From: Croceibacterium segetis
GTDB taxonomy: Bacteria > Pseudomonadota > Alphaproteobacteria > Sphingomonadales > Sphingomonadaceae
Assembly (NCBI RefSeq): GCF_011320115.1
Contig: NZ_JAANOZ010000015.1
Coordinates: 1 to 64,000, forward strand
Length of the DNA: 64,000 bases
Direction: 5' to 3'
The notes beneath the pieces are model-generated. The model ran no database searches. It was not told where the DNA came from and saw only the letters and a list, made by a program, of their open reading frames with translations. The translations under genes and the position numbers were made by a program. Each line of letters begins with the position of its first letter. The first letter of the stretch is position 1. This document shows, piece after piece, positions 9,579 through 18,327 of this stretch.

Positions 9579-10676
9579 ATGAGCACCGCGAGGACCGACA
9601 CCGCCACGCGCCGGACCGGCCGCCACAAGGGCGCGCCGACGATCTCCGACGTCGCGCGCGTCGCCAACTGCTCGCCGATGACGGTGAGCCGGGTGATCAA
9701 CGGCGAGCGCAGCGTGCGCGAGCAGACCCGCCAGGCGGTGCTCGAGGCGATCCGCGAGCTCAACTACCAGCCCAACCGCGCGGCGCGACGCCTCGCCGGG
9801 ACGGACCAGGCGCGCATCGCGCTGCTCTATTCGAACCCCTCGGCCTCATACCTCAGCGAGCTGCTGATGGGCGGCCTCGAGCAGGCGAGCCTCAGCGACG
9901 TTCACCTGGTGGTCGAGCGCTGCGAGTTCGAGAAGGACGAGTTCGCCGTCGTCCGCCGGCTGACCGAGAGCGGTATCGAAGGCTTCCTGCTGCCCTCCCC
10001 GCTGTGCGACGAGCAGCCGCTGCTCGATTTGCTCACCGAGATGGGCGTCAGCGCCGTGGCGATCGGCTCGGGCATCGGCCCTGACCATCACTCGGCGGTG
10101 ATGATCGACGAGTACCAGGCGGCCTACGACATGACCGAGCATATCATCCGGCTCGGTCACAAGAAGGTCGGCTTCATCATCGGCAACCCGCACCAGACCG
10201 CCAGCGCGCTGCGCCTCGAAGGCTTCCAGGCGGCAATGGCCGCGCACGGGCTCGAGGTTCCGCCAAGCTACCTCGCGCAAGGGCTGTTCAGCTACCGCTC
10301 GGGCCTCGACGCGGCGATGCGCCTGCTCAACCAGCCCGACCCGCCGAGCGCGATCTTCGCCTCGAACGACGACATGGCCGCGGCGACCGTCGCGGTCGCC
10401 CACCGGCTGCACCTCGACGTACCGGTCGACGTCTCGGTGTGCGGCTTCGACGATACCGCCATCGCCAGCACGATCTGGCCCGAGCTGACCACCATCCGCC
10501 AGCCGATCGGCGAGATGTCGCGCAAGGCGATCGACCTGCTCAGCACCGAGCTCAAGCAGAAGCGCGGCGGCGGCCGGCCCGAACCGACCACCATCACGCT
10601 CGGGTACGAACTGATCCGCCGCCAATCCGACGCCGCACCGACCCTCGCCAAGCGCTCCGTCCGCGGAAAGAGCTGA
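9579..10676 (+). CDS. xylR: LacI-family repressor, probable XylR-type regulator of the locus
   Basis: LacI/GalR-family transcription factor (365 aa). The N-terminal helix-turn-helix is at about residues 20-45 (TISDVARVANCSPMTVSRVI), with the hinge helix PNRAARRLAG near 66-75, followed by a periplasmic-binding-protein-like effector domain to the end. It sits 54 bases after the alpha-glucuronidase gene and two bases before the xylonate dehydratase start. Eight copies of a LacI-type palindrome occur at promoters of this locus, so it is the obvious candidate to bind them, with xylose or a xylose-pathway intermediate as inducer. This is inference: the operator resembles the XylR site known from the Caulobacter xylose operon, but binding and effector are not shown by sequence. 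No operator copy lies immediately before its own start. Confidence 0.88.
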   Translation: MSTARTDTATRRTGRHKGAPTISDVARVANCSPMTVSRVINGERSVREQTRQAVLEAIRELNYQPNRAARRLAGTDQARIALLYSNPSASYLSELLMGGLEQASLSDVHLVVERCEFEKDEFAVVRRLTESGIEGFLLPSPLCDEQPLLDLLTEMGVSAVAIGSGIGPDHHSAVMIDEYQAAYDMTEHIIRLGHKKVGFIIGNPHQTASALRLEGFQAAMAAHGLEVPPSYLAQGLFSYRSGLDAAMRLLNQPDPPSAIFASNDDMAAATVAVAHRLHLDVPVDVSVCGFDDTAIASTIWPELTTIRQPIGEMSRKAIDLLSTELKQKRGGGRPEPTTITLGYELIRRQSDAAPTLAKRSVRGKS

Positions 10677-10678
10677 GC

Positions 10679-12460
10679 GTGGCGCAAGGGCCTGAAAAGC
10701 GCCGGCTGCGCAGCCGCGACTGGTTCGACAACGCCGAGCGGTGGGACCAGACCGCGCTCTATCTCGAGCGCTTCATGAACTACGGCGTCACGCCCGAGGA
10801 GCTGCGCAGCGGCAAGCCGGTGATCGGCATAGCCCAGTCGGGCAGCGACCTCGTCCCGTGCAACCGCATCCACGTCGAGCTGGCCGAGCGGACCAAGGCC
10901 GGCATCCGCGACGCGGGCGGGATCCCGATGGAATTCCCGGTCCACCCGATTTTCGAGAACTGCCGCCGTCCGACCGCCGCGCTCGACCGCAACCTGCTCT
11001 ACCTCGGTTTGGTCGAAATCCTCACCGGCTACCCGCTCGACGGCGTGGTGCTGACCACCGGCTGCGACAAGACCACGCCGAGCCAGATCATGGCCGCGGC
11101 GACGGTCGACATTCCGGCGATCGTTCTCTCCGGCGGGCCCATGCTCGACGGCCATCACGAAGGCGAGCTGGTCGGCTCGGGCACGGTGATCTGGAAGAGC
11201 CGCCGCAAGCTTGCCGCGGGCGAGATCGATGAGGCCGAGTTCCTTCGCCGCGCGCTCGACAGCGCGCCGTCGGCGGGACACTGCAACACGATGGGCACCG
11301 CGAGCACGATGAACGCGGTGGCCGAGGCGCTCGGTCTGTCGCTGACCGGCTGCGCGGCGGTCCCGGCGCCGTACAAGGAGCGCGGGCAGTTCGCCTATCG
11401 CACCGGGCGGCGGATCGTCGAAATGGTCCACGAGGACTTGCGCCCGAGCAAGATCATCACCCGCGAGGCTGTGCTCAACGCGGTCGCCACGATCACCGCC
11501 ATCGGCGGTTCGTCGAACGCCCAGCCGCACCTCGTCGCCATCGCCCGCCACGCCGGGATCGAGCTGACTCCCGACGACTGGCAGCACGGCTACGCGCTGC
11601 CGCTGCTGGTCAACATGCAACCCGCCGGCGAATACCTTGGCGAGCGCTTCCACCGCGCCGGCGGCGTACCGGCGGCGATGTGGGAGCTGCTCGGGGCCGG
11701 CAAGATCGACGGGCAGTGCCTGACCTGCACTGGAAAGACCCTCGCCGAGAACCTCGCCGGGCGCGAAAGCGACGACCGCGAGATGATCCGCCCCTTCGCC
11801 GACCCGCTGCAGGACAAGGCCGGCTTCCTGGTCCTTGCCGGCAACCTGTTCGACTTCGCGATCCTCAAGACCTCAGTGATCTCCGACGACTTCCGCCAGC
11901 GCTACCTCTGCCGCCCGGGGCACGAGAACGTGTTCGAGGCGCGGGCGATCGTGTTCGACGGCGGCGACGATTATCACGCGCGGATCAACGATCCTTCGCT
12001 CCAGATCGACGAGAACTGCATCCTGGTGATGCGCGGCGCCGGTGTGATCGGCTGGCCGGGCAGCGCCGAGGTGGTCAACATGCAGCCGCCCGATGCGCTG
12101 CTCCAGCGCGGAATCGAATGGCTGCCCACCCTCGGCGATGGCCGCCAGTCGGGCACCAGCGACAGCCCCTCGATCCTCAACGCCAGCCCCGAAAGCGCCG
12201 CCGGCGGCGGCCTCGCCTGGCTGCGCACCGGCGACACGATCCGCGTCGACCTCAACGCCCGCACCTGCGACGCGCTGGTCGACGAAGCCGAGATCGCCCG
12301 CCGCAAGGCGGAGGACCCCGCCCCGCCGATCCCCGAATCGCGCACGCCCTGGGAAGAGCTCTACCGCGAGAAGACCGGCCAGCTCGGCGAAGGCGGCGTG
12401 ATGGACTTCGCGCTCAAGTACCGCGGCACGGCGAACAAGCCGCCGCGCCACAACCACTGA
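10679..12460 (+). CDS. xylD: D-xylonate dehydratase (IlvD/Edd family)
   Basis: Dehydratase of the IlvD/Edd family (593 aa), sugar-acid subgroup, converting D-xylonate to 2-keto-3-deoxyxylonate in the Weimberg pathway. The [2Fe-2S] cluster cysteines are visible as C61 (GSDLVPCN), C129 (TTGCDKTTPSQ) and C202 (SAGHCNTMG). I chose GTG 10679, two bases after the lacI stop; the open frame extends into lacI only as shadow. L-arabinonate dehydratase is the main alternative within the same subgroup. The presence in this window of xylB, xylC, xylX and xylA homologues favours xylonate. xylD is separated from the other pathway genes by about 2 kb of unrelated genes and two PUL genes, but shares the operator type. 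Confidence 0.9.
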   Translation: MAQGPEKRRLRSRDWFDNAERWDQTALYLERFMNYGVTPEELRSGKPVIGIAQSGSDLVPCNRIHVELAERTKAGIRDAGGIPMEFPVHPIFENCRRPTAALDRNLLYLGLVEILTGYPLDGVVLTTGCDKTTPSQIMAAATVDIPAIVLSGGPMLDGHHEGELVGSGTVIWKSRRKLAAGEIDEAEFLRRALDSAPSAGHCNTMGTASTMNAVAEALGLSLTGCAAVPAPYKERGQFAYRTGRRIVEMVHEDLRPSKIITREAVLNAVATITAIGGSSNAQPHLVAIARHAGIELTPDDWQHGYALPLLVNMQPAGEYLGERFHRAGGVPAAMWELLGAGKIDGQCLTCTGKTLAENLAGRESDDREMIRPFADPLQDKAGFLVLAGNLFDFAILKTSVISDDFRQRYLCRPGHENVFEARAIVFDGGDDYHARINDPSLQIDENCILVMRGAGVIGWPGSAEVVNMQPPDALLQRGIEWLPTLGDGRQSGTSDSPSILNASPESAAGGGLAWLRTGDTIRVDLNARTCDALVDEAEIARRKAEDPAPPIPESRTPWEELYREKTGQLGEGGVMDFALKYRGTANKPPRHNH

Positions 12461-12533
12461 GGCCGCCAACCCGCCCGGCAGGCAACGACTTGGGACAAGC
12501 CAAGCGCCGCATTACAGTCTCGACCCAGCGTGG

Positions 12534-13439
12534 ATGTACCGATTCGTTGCGGTACGATGCGAGGCGAGGCGGGCTTTGACAGATCGACCGGAAACCAGTG
12601 CGCTCGCAGGATCGGGACCGATACGTCCTGGCGGTGTCGGCGTTCGCGAGGTTCTTGGTTTCCCGATCGCGTCGAGCTCGCCCACTGCCGATGTCCGGGC
12701 GCTTCTGTTGGGCACCCGGATCGACACCCGCCACCTGCCTCGTTTCGTCGAGCCCGGCGACCTGCAGCTGTCGGGGACCGGCGCCGCCTTCGTCTTCCGT
12801 TACGGGGTGCTGGTGCTTTTCGGAGCTTCGGCGGAACTGGAAGCAGAGTTGGTCGCGGAACTGATGGAACATGTCATCGAGCCGGCCTCCTCCCCCGAGC
12901 TGGAGACCGCCTCGATCGAGATTCGCGCGGGCGGCGACGAGAACGTCAGCGCCAACGGTCATATCCGCCTGCGCGAAGCCACGCCCGAGCGGTTGTTGCT
13001 GACCGCGACGGTCCTCGCGCGCAGCGTCGTGCTGGCGCGCGACGAAAGCCGCATCGCCGAAGTGTTCGACCGCCTCGAGCCGCTGGTGAACGACCTTCGC
13101 ACGAATGGCCGCGCGCGGCTGCCGATCAAGCGGGTCATGCAGCATATCGGCGGCGTCCTCGCCACGCGGCACCGCGTCGTCGGGCGCGCGCAAATAGGCG
13201 AAAAGCCGGACCTGCTATGGGACCATCCCGAGCTCGACCGACTTTACGGCCGCCTCGAAGCCGAGTTCGAGCTGGGCGACCGCGCCCGCGCGATCGAACG
13301 CAAGCTCGAAGTGATCGGCGATGCGGCCGACGTGCTGCTCAACCTGGTGATGGACAAGCGATCCTTCCGGCTCGAAGTGGCCGTCGTCGCGTTGATCGCC
13401 TTCGAGGTCGTCGTCAGCCTGCTCGCGTTCGGGTATTGA
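12534..13439 (+). CDS. RMD1/YagE family (DUF155) membrane-anchored protein
   Basis: Member of the RMD1/DUF155 family (301 aa as given). Family features are RALLLGTRIDTRHL near residues 56-69, a middle region ending in RHRVVG and DLLWDHPELDRLY, and a single C-terminal transmembrane helix (about 281-298). In eukaryotes relatives are mitochondrial proteins linked to translation or meiosis; the bacterial role is unknown. The first 45 or so residues do not look like the family, so the true start may be downstream (TTG 12576 or later). It is a plus-strand gene converging on the desaturase and has no evident link with sugar metabolism. The 73 bases before it show no clear site. Confidence 0.8.
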   Translation: MYRFVAVRCEARRALTDRPETSALAGSGPIRPGGVGVREVLGFPIASSSPTADVRALLLGTRIDTRHLPRFVEPGDLQLSGTGAAFVFRYGVLVLFGASAELEAELVAELMEHVIEPASSPELETASIEIRAGGDENVSANGHIRLREATPERLLLTATVLARSVVLARDESRIAEVFDRLEPLVNDLRTNGRARLPIKRVMQHIGGVLATRHRVVGRAQIGEKPDLLWDHPELDRLYGRLEAEFELGDRARAIERKLEVIGDAADVLLNLVMDKRSFRLEVAVVALIAFEVVVSLLAFGY

Positions 13440-13449
13440 GCGCCCTCCG

Positions 13450-14490
13450 TCAGGCAGGCTGGCGCTTCAGATCGCGGAAGCCCACCAGCAGGCGGCGCTG
13501 CTCATCCCACAGCGCCAGGCGCCAGCATCGCAGGCTTTCACGCAGCGTTATCCGTTTGACGAAGCGATCCAGTTCGGGCGCGGCGTCGTGACAGGCCTGC
13601 AGGCGATAATTCGGAACCCGGCTGCACAAGTGATGCACGTGGTGCAGGCCGATGCTGCCGCTGAACCACTGGAGGAGGGGCGGAAGCTTGAAGTAGGAGC
13701 TGCCGCTAAGCGCGGCGGCGTGAAAGCTCCAGTCGCGCTCCGCTTCCCAATAGGCGCCGTCGAACTGGTGCTGGACGTAGAACAGCCAGTTGCCGATCCA
13801 CGAGGCGATGATCATCACCGGCAGGTAGGTCACGAGGACCGGAACCACCCCGATCACCAGCATCGGCAGCCCGAAGACGACGACCAGCGCGGCGTTGAGC
13901 CAGAGGATGCTGCGGCGCGCGTCGCGGTCACGGAACTGCCGCCCCAGCGGCAATCTCTGCAGCACGATGAAGTTTATCGGCGCGCCCAGCAGAACCATCA
14001 CGAAGGGGTTGCGGTAGAGCCGATAGCCCAGCCTCCGGAGCGGGGTGAGCGCCTCGTATTCGGCAACCGTCAGGGTCTCGACATCCCCGCGGCCCCGCCG
14101 GTCGAGATTGCCGGTGGTCGCGTGGTGCGCCGCATGGCCCTGTTTCCAGCTGCCGTAGGGCGTGAGCGTGAGCACGCAGAGCGCGCGGCCGAGGAAATCG
14201 TTGGCGGCACGCGACTTGAAGAACGAGCCGTGGCCGCAATCGTGCTGGATGATGAACAGGCGAACGAGCAGCCCGGCCGTCGGAATCGACAGCAGAAGCG
14301 TCAGCCAATAGCTGCCGCGCGATGCCTCGGCCATGACCCCGAGCAGCGCGATGAACGGCAAGCCGGTCGTTATCAGCTGAAAGAGGCTTCGCTTGAGATC
14401 GGCGCCATAGGCTTTGAATCGCCGCGACAGGTGCCCGCCGAGGATTTCGCTCTCGGAGAACGAGAGGCATTCGGTAGAAGTTGACGTCAA
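13450..14490 (-). CDS. Membrane fatty acid desaturase
   Basis: Integral-membrane di-iron fatty acid desaturase (346 aa) of the acyl-lipid omega/delta-12-like class. The three histidine boxes are visible: HDCGH at 83-87, HAAHH at 119-123 and HHVHH near residue 279-283, spaced by hydrophobic segments. Such enzymes put double bonds into membrane-lipid acyl chains, often in cold adaptation. The start used is TTG 14490, with no strong ribosome site; other starts are possible. It converges on the RMD1-like gene with ten bases between stops. These two genes separate the xylan half and the xylose-pathway half of the locus and seem to be inserted bystanders. Regiospecificity cannot be read. Confidence 0.9.
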   Translation of the reverse strand: MTSTSTECLSFSESEILGGHLSRRFKAYGADLKRSLFQLITTGLPFIALLGVMAEASRGSYWLTLLLSIPTAGLLVRLFIIQHDCGHGSFFKSRAANDFLGRALCVLTLTPYGSWKQGHAAHHATTGNLDRRGRGDVETLTVAEYEALTPLRRLGYRLYRNPFVMVLLGAPINFIVLQRLPLGRQFRDRDARRSILWLNAALVVVFGLPMLVIGVVPVLVTYLPVMIIASWIGNWLFYVQHQFDGAYWEAERDWSFHAAALSGSSYFKLPPLLQWFSGSIGLHHVHHLCSRVPNYRLQACHDAAPELDRFVKRITLRESLRCWRLALWDEQRRLLVGFRDLKRQPA

Positions 14491-14699
14491 TGAATGCCTG
14501 CCTTCGGTTCCCCCGGCGCATGGCGCGCCGCGGACATCGCCGGAAGTGCGGTCCGATCGCTCGGCGGCGCTTCTCTTTGGGGCGGGAAAAGATGGGCAGC
14601 GCGGCGTTTGCGGCGCTTGCGTCCACCCTCATTACCTCAAGCTTCGATGCCATTCCGAAATGGCCGCGCGGCGGGCAGATTACAAGGGACGGACCGGGA
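14491..14699. other. Intergenic stretch with no gene
   Basis: About 209 bases between the desaturase start and the stop of the epimerase gene. I see no operator palindrome, no T-tailed hairpin and no convincing short gene. It presumably holds the desaturase promoter and the 3' end of the xylX operon. Confidence 0.4.
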
Positions 14700-15554
14700 T
14701 CAGGAGAAGGATTCGGCCGAAATCCGCAGCGTGAGGGTGGCCGAGCAGCCGGGCGGGAGGATGGTCATGGCCTCGGGCGCGCGGTTCGGGGCGTCGGGGG
14801 TGTGACCGACCGGTTCGAGGCATAAGGCGCTGCCGTCGGCGGGGGCGTAGACATGGAGGTGCGGGGCGCCACTGGCGGTGATCGCGATGGTGCCGAGATC
14901 GTCCTCGATCGTCGCCTCGCCGCTCCACCCGGCGAAGCAGTGATCGACCGTTTCGGGCGGCAGCGCCGCGCCGTGGCGGAAGTCGGCGAAATGGTCCGCC
15001 GGGGCGGTGACGCCGGTCGGCAGGCACTCGGGATCGCTCAGAAGGACATGGTCGGCGGCGAAGCGCACGCGGGCGCCCTCGCGGCGGCGGAAGTACGGGT
15101 GCAGGCCGATCCCCGCGGGCATCGCGGTGTCGCCCCGGTTCGTCAGCACCAGCGTAATCGCGCAGCCCTTGTCGCCGAGCCGCACGCGCTGCTCGGCGCG
15201 ATAGCCCCACGGCCAGGCGCCCAAGCCGTCGTAATCGTCGACGATCACGCATTTGCCTTCGACCGCGCTTTCGACCCGCCACTCCCGCTGCCAGGCGAGG
15301 CCGTGGATGCTGTGGCGCTCGGGCGCGAAGTTCGGCGGCAGGACGATCTCGCGCCCGGCGAAGGTGAAGCGCCCGTCGCGGATGCGGTTGCAATACGGCA
15401 CGAGCGGGAAACAGGCGGCTTCGAGCGGGTGGGTTACGCCTTGCGGCATCGTCCGCAGCACTTCGGTGCCATCGAGCGTCAACGATGCCAGCACGCCGCC
15501 GACCTCGGGCCGCAGCTCGGCCTGCCATGGGCCCGCGCTGAGCGTCAGGCTCAC
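14700..15554 (-). CDS. Aldose 1-epimerase family protein (GalM-like)
   Basis: Aldose 1-epimerase family protein (284 aa, cytoplasmic), interconverting alpha and beta anomers of free sugars. Visible are the substrate-binding motif YCNRIRDG at 54-61, catalytic-type histidines H84 (HSIHG) and H152 (GLHPYF), and the general-base candidate E247 (LEPVGH). It is the last gene of the minus-strand unit xylX-xylA-xylB-xylC-CE20-epimerase, and its ATG overlaps the esterase stop (ATGA). Speeding xylose mutarotation would feed xylose dehydrogenase, which uses one anomer. That role is inferred from context; related mutarotases act on glucose, galactose or arabinose. Confidence 0.88.
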   Translation of the reverse strand: MSLTLSAGPWQAELRPEVGGVLASLTLDGTEVLRTMPQGVTHPLEAACFPLVPYCNRIRDGRFTFAGREIVLPPNFAPERHSIHGLAWQREWRVESAVEGKCVIVDDYDGLGAWPWGYRAEQRVRLGDKGCAITLVLTNRGDTAMPAGIGLHPYFRRREGARVRFAADHVLLSDPECLPTGVTAPADHFADFRHGAALPPETVDHCFAGWSGEATIEDDLGTIAITASGAPHLHVYAPADGSALCLEPVGHTPDAPNRAPEAMTILPPGCSATLTLRISAESFS

Positions 15555-17449
15555 TGCGTTATCGGCAGCTCGAAGCCGGGCACCGGCAGGGCGCGGGCGT
15601 CGTAGAGGTTGACCACCGGGCTATCGATCCAGGCATAGCGCACGCGCGTCGCCGGCTGGCCGTCGTCGACGATGCTCAGAGTGTCGCCCATTGCGGTCGC
15701 CGCGGCGTAGCGGCAGCTCTCTTGCGTCGCGCCGCACAGCTCGACGCCGATGGCGTGGCCGCTGCTCCAGGTGTGCAGGCCGCCTTCGATGCCGGAGAAG
15801 CTCACGACCACCGCGCCGCCCTGGCGCCTGGCCGAAACCGGCAGCGGCAGCGCCTTGCCCTCGGCGCCCATGGCCATGCGCAGGCCGACGCGGAGTTTGT
15901 CGAGCGGGTGGAGGTTGTCGTTCTCGCCGATGTCGAGCGTCGGGATCAGCGCGGCGTTCCTGTCCGCGGCGACGGCCTTGAATTCCTCGTTGCGAATCTC
16001 GGCCCAGCCCGAAGCGGTCGGGTGCTCGGTGGTCGGGCCCCAGTTCGGGAGCTGGATCACCAGCATCCTGAGGCCGGACCCGAATTGCTCGCGCCAGCCG
16101 GCGATGAGCTCGCGCAGGCGATCGGCATAGCCGGGGATGCCGACGTCGCTTTCGCCCTGGTACCAGCCGGCGCCAGTGAGGGCGAAGTGGCCGAAGGGAG
16201 AGATCATCTTGTTGTGCATCACGCCGATCCCGGCGATCCCGTCCCACGGCGCGCGCGGCGGGTAGTCGGTGACCTTGGAGATCGAATAGCGCCAGCCTTC
16301 GCCGAGGGGTATGCTCGCGCCATTGGCGAGGTCGAACGACAGGCGGTCGGGTTTGCTCTCCATCCCGCCGGCGCCGTAGCTGTTGGTGACCAGCACCATG
16401 ACCTCGTTGGCGCCCGCCTTCAGGTAGCTCGCGGGGATGCGGTAGTGCCGCTCGTCGCTCCAGCTCGAGGTGTTGCCGACGGGGTGGCCGTTGACGAAGG
16501 TCATGTCGATGTCGTCGACCAGCCCGATGTTGAGCGTGCCGCCGGCCTTGGCCTGCTGCGGCGTGAGCGTGATCGTGCGGCGCATCCACACGTTGCCGTT
16601 GCCGTTCGTCGCCAGCGGCGTGCCCTTCCATTCGCCCCAGGCCGATATCTGCGGCACCGGCTGCCAGTCGAGCGCGTCGGGATTGTCCCACGGCGCCTGA
16701 TGGGCGTGATCGGTCCACCACTTCTCCCACTCCGGGCCGAAAGCGGTGACCGCGGCGAGCGGGTCCTTCTGGTACTGGACGAGCTGCGCCATCGCCGCGG
16801 CGCCATAGAGCTTGGCGCCCCCCTCGGGATTGAGCCAGGCGCGTATCTGCGAGCCGCCCCAGTTCGAATGGATCGCGCCGATCGGGACCTTGAGGTCCTT
16901 CCTCAGCTGCCGCGCCATGAAGTAGCAGGCGCCGGAGAAGTCCTTCACGCTGTCGAGCGCAGCTGGCGCCCAGGCGACCTTGCCGCCGAAATCCTTCTGC
17001 GGGGTGAGCGCGCTGACTTTGGGGATCATCAGCAGGCGGAGGCTGTCGTCCTTCGAGTTCTGCGCCGCCAGCGGACCGCCGGCCGAGGACCACGTCGAGA
17101 ATTCCATGTTCGACTGCCCGCCGCACAGCCAGACGTCGCCGACGAGGAGGTCGGAGACGGTGGTCGAGCTGGCGTCGGCGCCGTTCACCGTGAGGGCGAC
17201 CGGTTCGCTCGAGGCGGGCCGCGCCGGGAAAGTCAGCGCGAACGACCCGTCCTTCGCCGCCGTGGCGCTGGCGCTCGCGCCCCCCAGCGTGCCGGTGAGC
17301 TTCTCGCCCGGCTTGGCGGTTCCCTCCACCACCACCGGCCGGTCGCGCTGGATTACCGCGTGATCGGTCCACACCGGGCTTAGCGTGGGCGCAGCGAGCG
17401 CCGTGGAAGCGGACAGGAATGCGGCGAGTGCGACCCCGGCTTTGATCAC
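15551..17449 (-). CDS. CE20-like (SASA) acetyl esterase, exported
   Basis: SGNH-type carbohydrate esterase of the sialate-O-acetylesterase-like (SASA) family (632 aa), probably removing acetyl groups from xylan or xylo-oligosaccharides. Sec signal at about 1-19. The nucleophile S113 is in CGGQSNMEF, and the D/H pair is in DNLHP in the C-terminal third. A galactose-binding-like jelly-roll of about 130 residues is inserted in the catalytic domain (around 260-385), as described for the CE20 acetylxylan esterases of Xanthomonas. The ATG overlaps the lactonase stop. Context with GH10, GH67 and GH43 supports acetylxylan. Sialate esterase, the usual automatic label, makes little sense here. Confidence 0.85.
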   Translation of the reverse strand: MIKAGVALAAFLSASTALAAPTLSPVWTDHAVIQRDRPVVVEGTAKPGEKLTGTLGGASASATAAKDGSFALTFPARPASSEPVALTVNGADASSTTVSDLLVGDVWLCGGQSNMEFSTWSSAGGPLAAQNSKDDSLRLLMIPKVSALTPQKDFGGKVAWAPAALDSVKDFSGACYFMARQLRKDLKVPIGAIHSNWGGSQIRAWLNPEGGAKLYGAAAMAQLVQYQKDPLAAVTAFGPEWEKWWTDHAHQAPWDNPDALDWQPVPQISAWGEWKGTPLATNGNGNVWMRRTITLTPQQAKAGGTLNIGLVDDIDMTFVNGHPVGNTSSWSDERHYRIPASYLKAGANEVMVLVTNSYGAGGMESKPDRLSFDLANGASIPLGEGWRYSISKVTDYPPRAPWDGIAGIGVMHNKMISPFGHFALTGAGWYQGESDVGIPGYADRLRELIAGWREQFGSGLRMLVIQLPNWGPTTEHPTASGWAEIRNEEFKAVAADRNAALIPTLDIGENDNLHPLDKLRVGLRMAMGAEGKALPLPVSARRQGGAVVVSFSGIEGGLHTWSSGHAIGVELCGATQESCRYAAATAMGDTLSIVDDGQPATRVRYAWIDSPVVNLYDARALPVPGFELPITQ

Positions 17450-18327
17450 GATAGCTTGACCCTCGTCCCGGCGAAGCCCGCCACCGGGGCTTCGAACGCC
17501 AGCAGGCTACCCGCCAGCGGCTGCGCGGCAAGCTTTTCCGCGCTGAGGCCTGCCCTCGCGCTGGTGACGTAGACCGTCTTGAGGTCGTCGCCGCCGAAGC
17601 ACAGCTTGGTCAGATTCGAGGTCGGCATCGCCACCGTGGCGTCGAGCTTGCCGTCGGGCGCGAAGCGGGCGATTCGGTCGCCGACGTAGAGCCCGGTCCA
17701 CAGGAAGCCTTCGGCATCGAAGACCGGGCCGTCGGGATAGGCGCCGGGAAAATGCGCCTTGGTGTCGACGAACAGGCTGACCGGTCCCAGGCTGCCGTCG
17801 TCGCGGATTTCCGCGGCGAGGATCTTCTGGCCGAGCGTGTCGGTGAAAACGATCCGCTTGCCGTCAGGGCTCACCGCCGGGCCGTTGGTGATCGAGACAT
17901 GGTCGGGGCCCGCGGGCGTGACCTGGCCCTTGTCGAAGACGTAAAAGCGCCCGGTGTCGGCCTTCTCGCCATCGTCCATCGTGCCGAGCCAGACGCGGCC
18001 GCGGGTGTCGGTGCAGGCGTCGTTGTTGCGGTTGCTGGCCGGTTCGCCGGGCACGTCGCGCAGGCGGGTGAAGGTCTGGTGCTCGGGATCGAAGGTCCAC
18101 AGCCCTTCCTTGAGCCCGCAAAGCAGACGGCCGTCTTCGGCGGGCAGCGCCCAGCCGATCTGGTCGGGGGCCACGGCGCGGGCATTGCTGCCGGTCGCCG
18201 GGTCGTAATGCCACAAGTGGTGCTTCTTGATGTCGACGAACCACACGACCTTGCGCCGGGCATCCCACAGCGCCCCTTCACCGAGCGTGCACTCGGTGTG
18301 AAGCACCTCGCGAACCTGAGCTTTCAT
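17446..18327 (-). CDS. xylC: D-xylono-1,4-lactonase (SMP-30 family)
   Basis: SMP-30/gluconolactonase/regucalcin-type six-bladed propeller (293 aa), hydrolysing xylonolactone to xylonate, step two of the Weimberg pathway. Divalent-metal ligands expected for the family are visible: E17 (LGEGALW), N148 (SITNGPAVSPDG) and D199 (YPDGPVFD), with SNRNNDA at 98-104 in the substrate pocket. I chose ATG 18327, which overlaps the upstream stop (ATGA); an ATG at 18333 adds two residues. It lies between xylose dehydrogenase and the CE20 esterase, the arrangement expected for xylC. The identification is strong because both neighbours are pathway enzymes. Confidence 0.92.
   Translation of the reverse strand: MKAQVREVLHTECTLGEGALWDARRKVVWFVDIKKHHLWHYDPATGSNARAVAPDQIGWALPAEDGRLLCGLKEGLWTFDPEHQTFTRLRDVPGEPASNRNNDACTDTRGRVWLGTMDDGEKADTGRFYVFDKGQVTPAGPDHVSITNGPAVSPDGKRIVFTDTLGQKILAAEIRDDGSLGPVSLFVDTKAHFPGAYPDGPVFDAEGFLWTGLYVGDRIARFAPDGKLDATVAMPTSNLTKLCFGGDDLKTVYVTSARAGLSAEKLAAQPLAGSLLAFEAPVAGFAGTRVKLS

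Noticed and set aside
15551-17449. Sialate O-acetylesterase
   Set aside because: The family label comes from the SASA domain only; no sialic acid genes are present and the operon is for xylan, so a xylan acetyl esterase is more likely.
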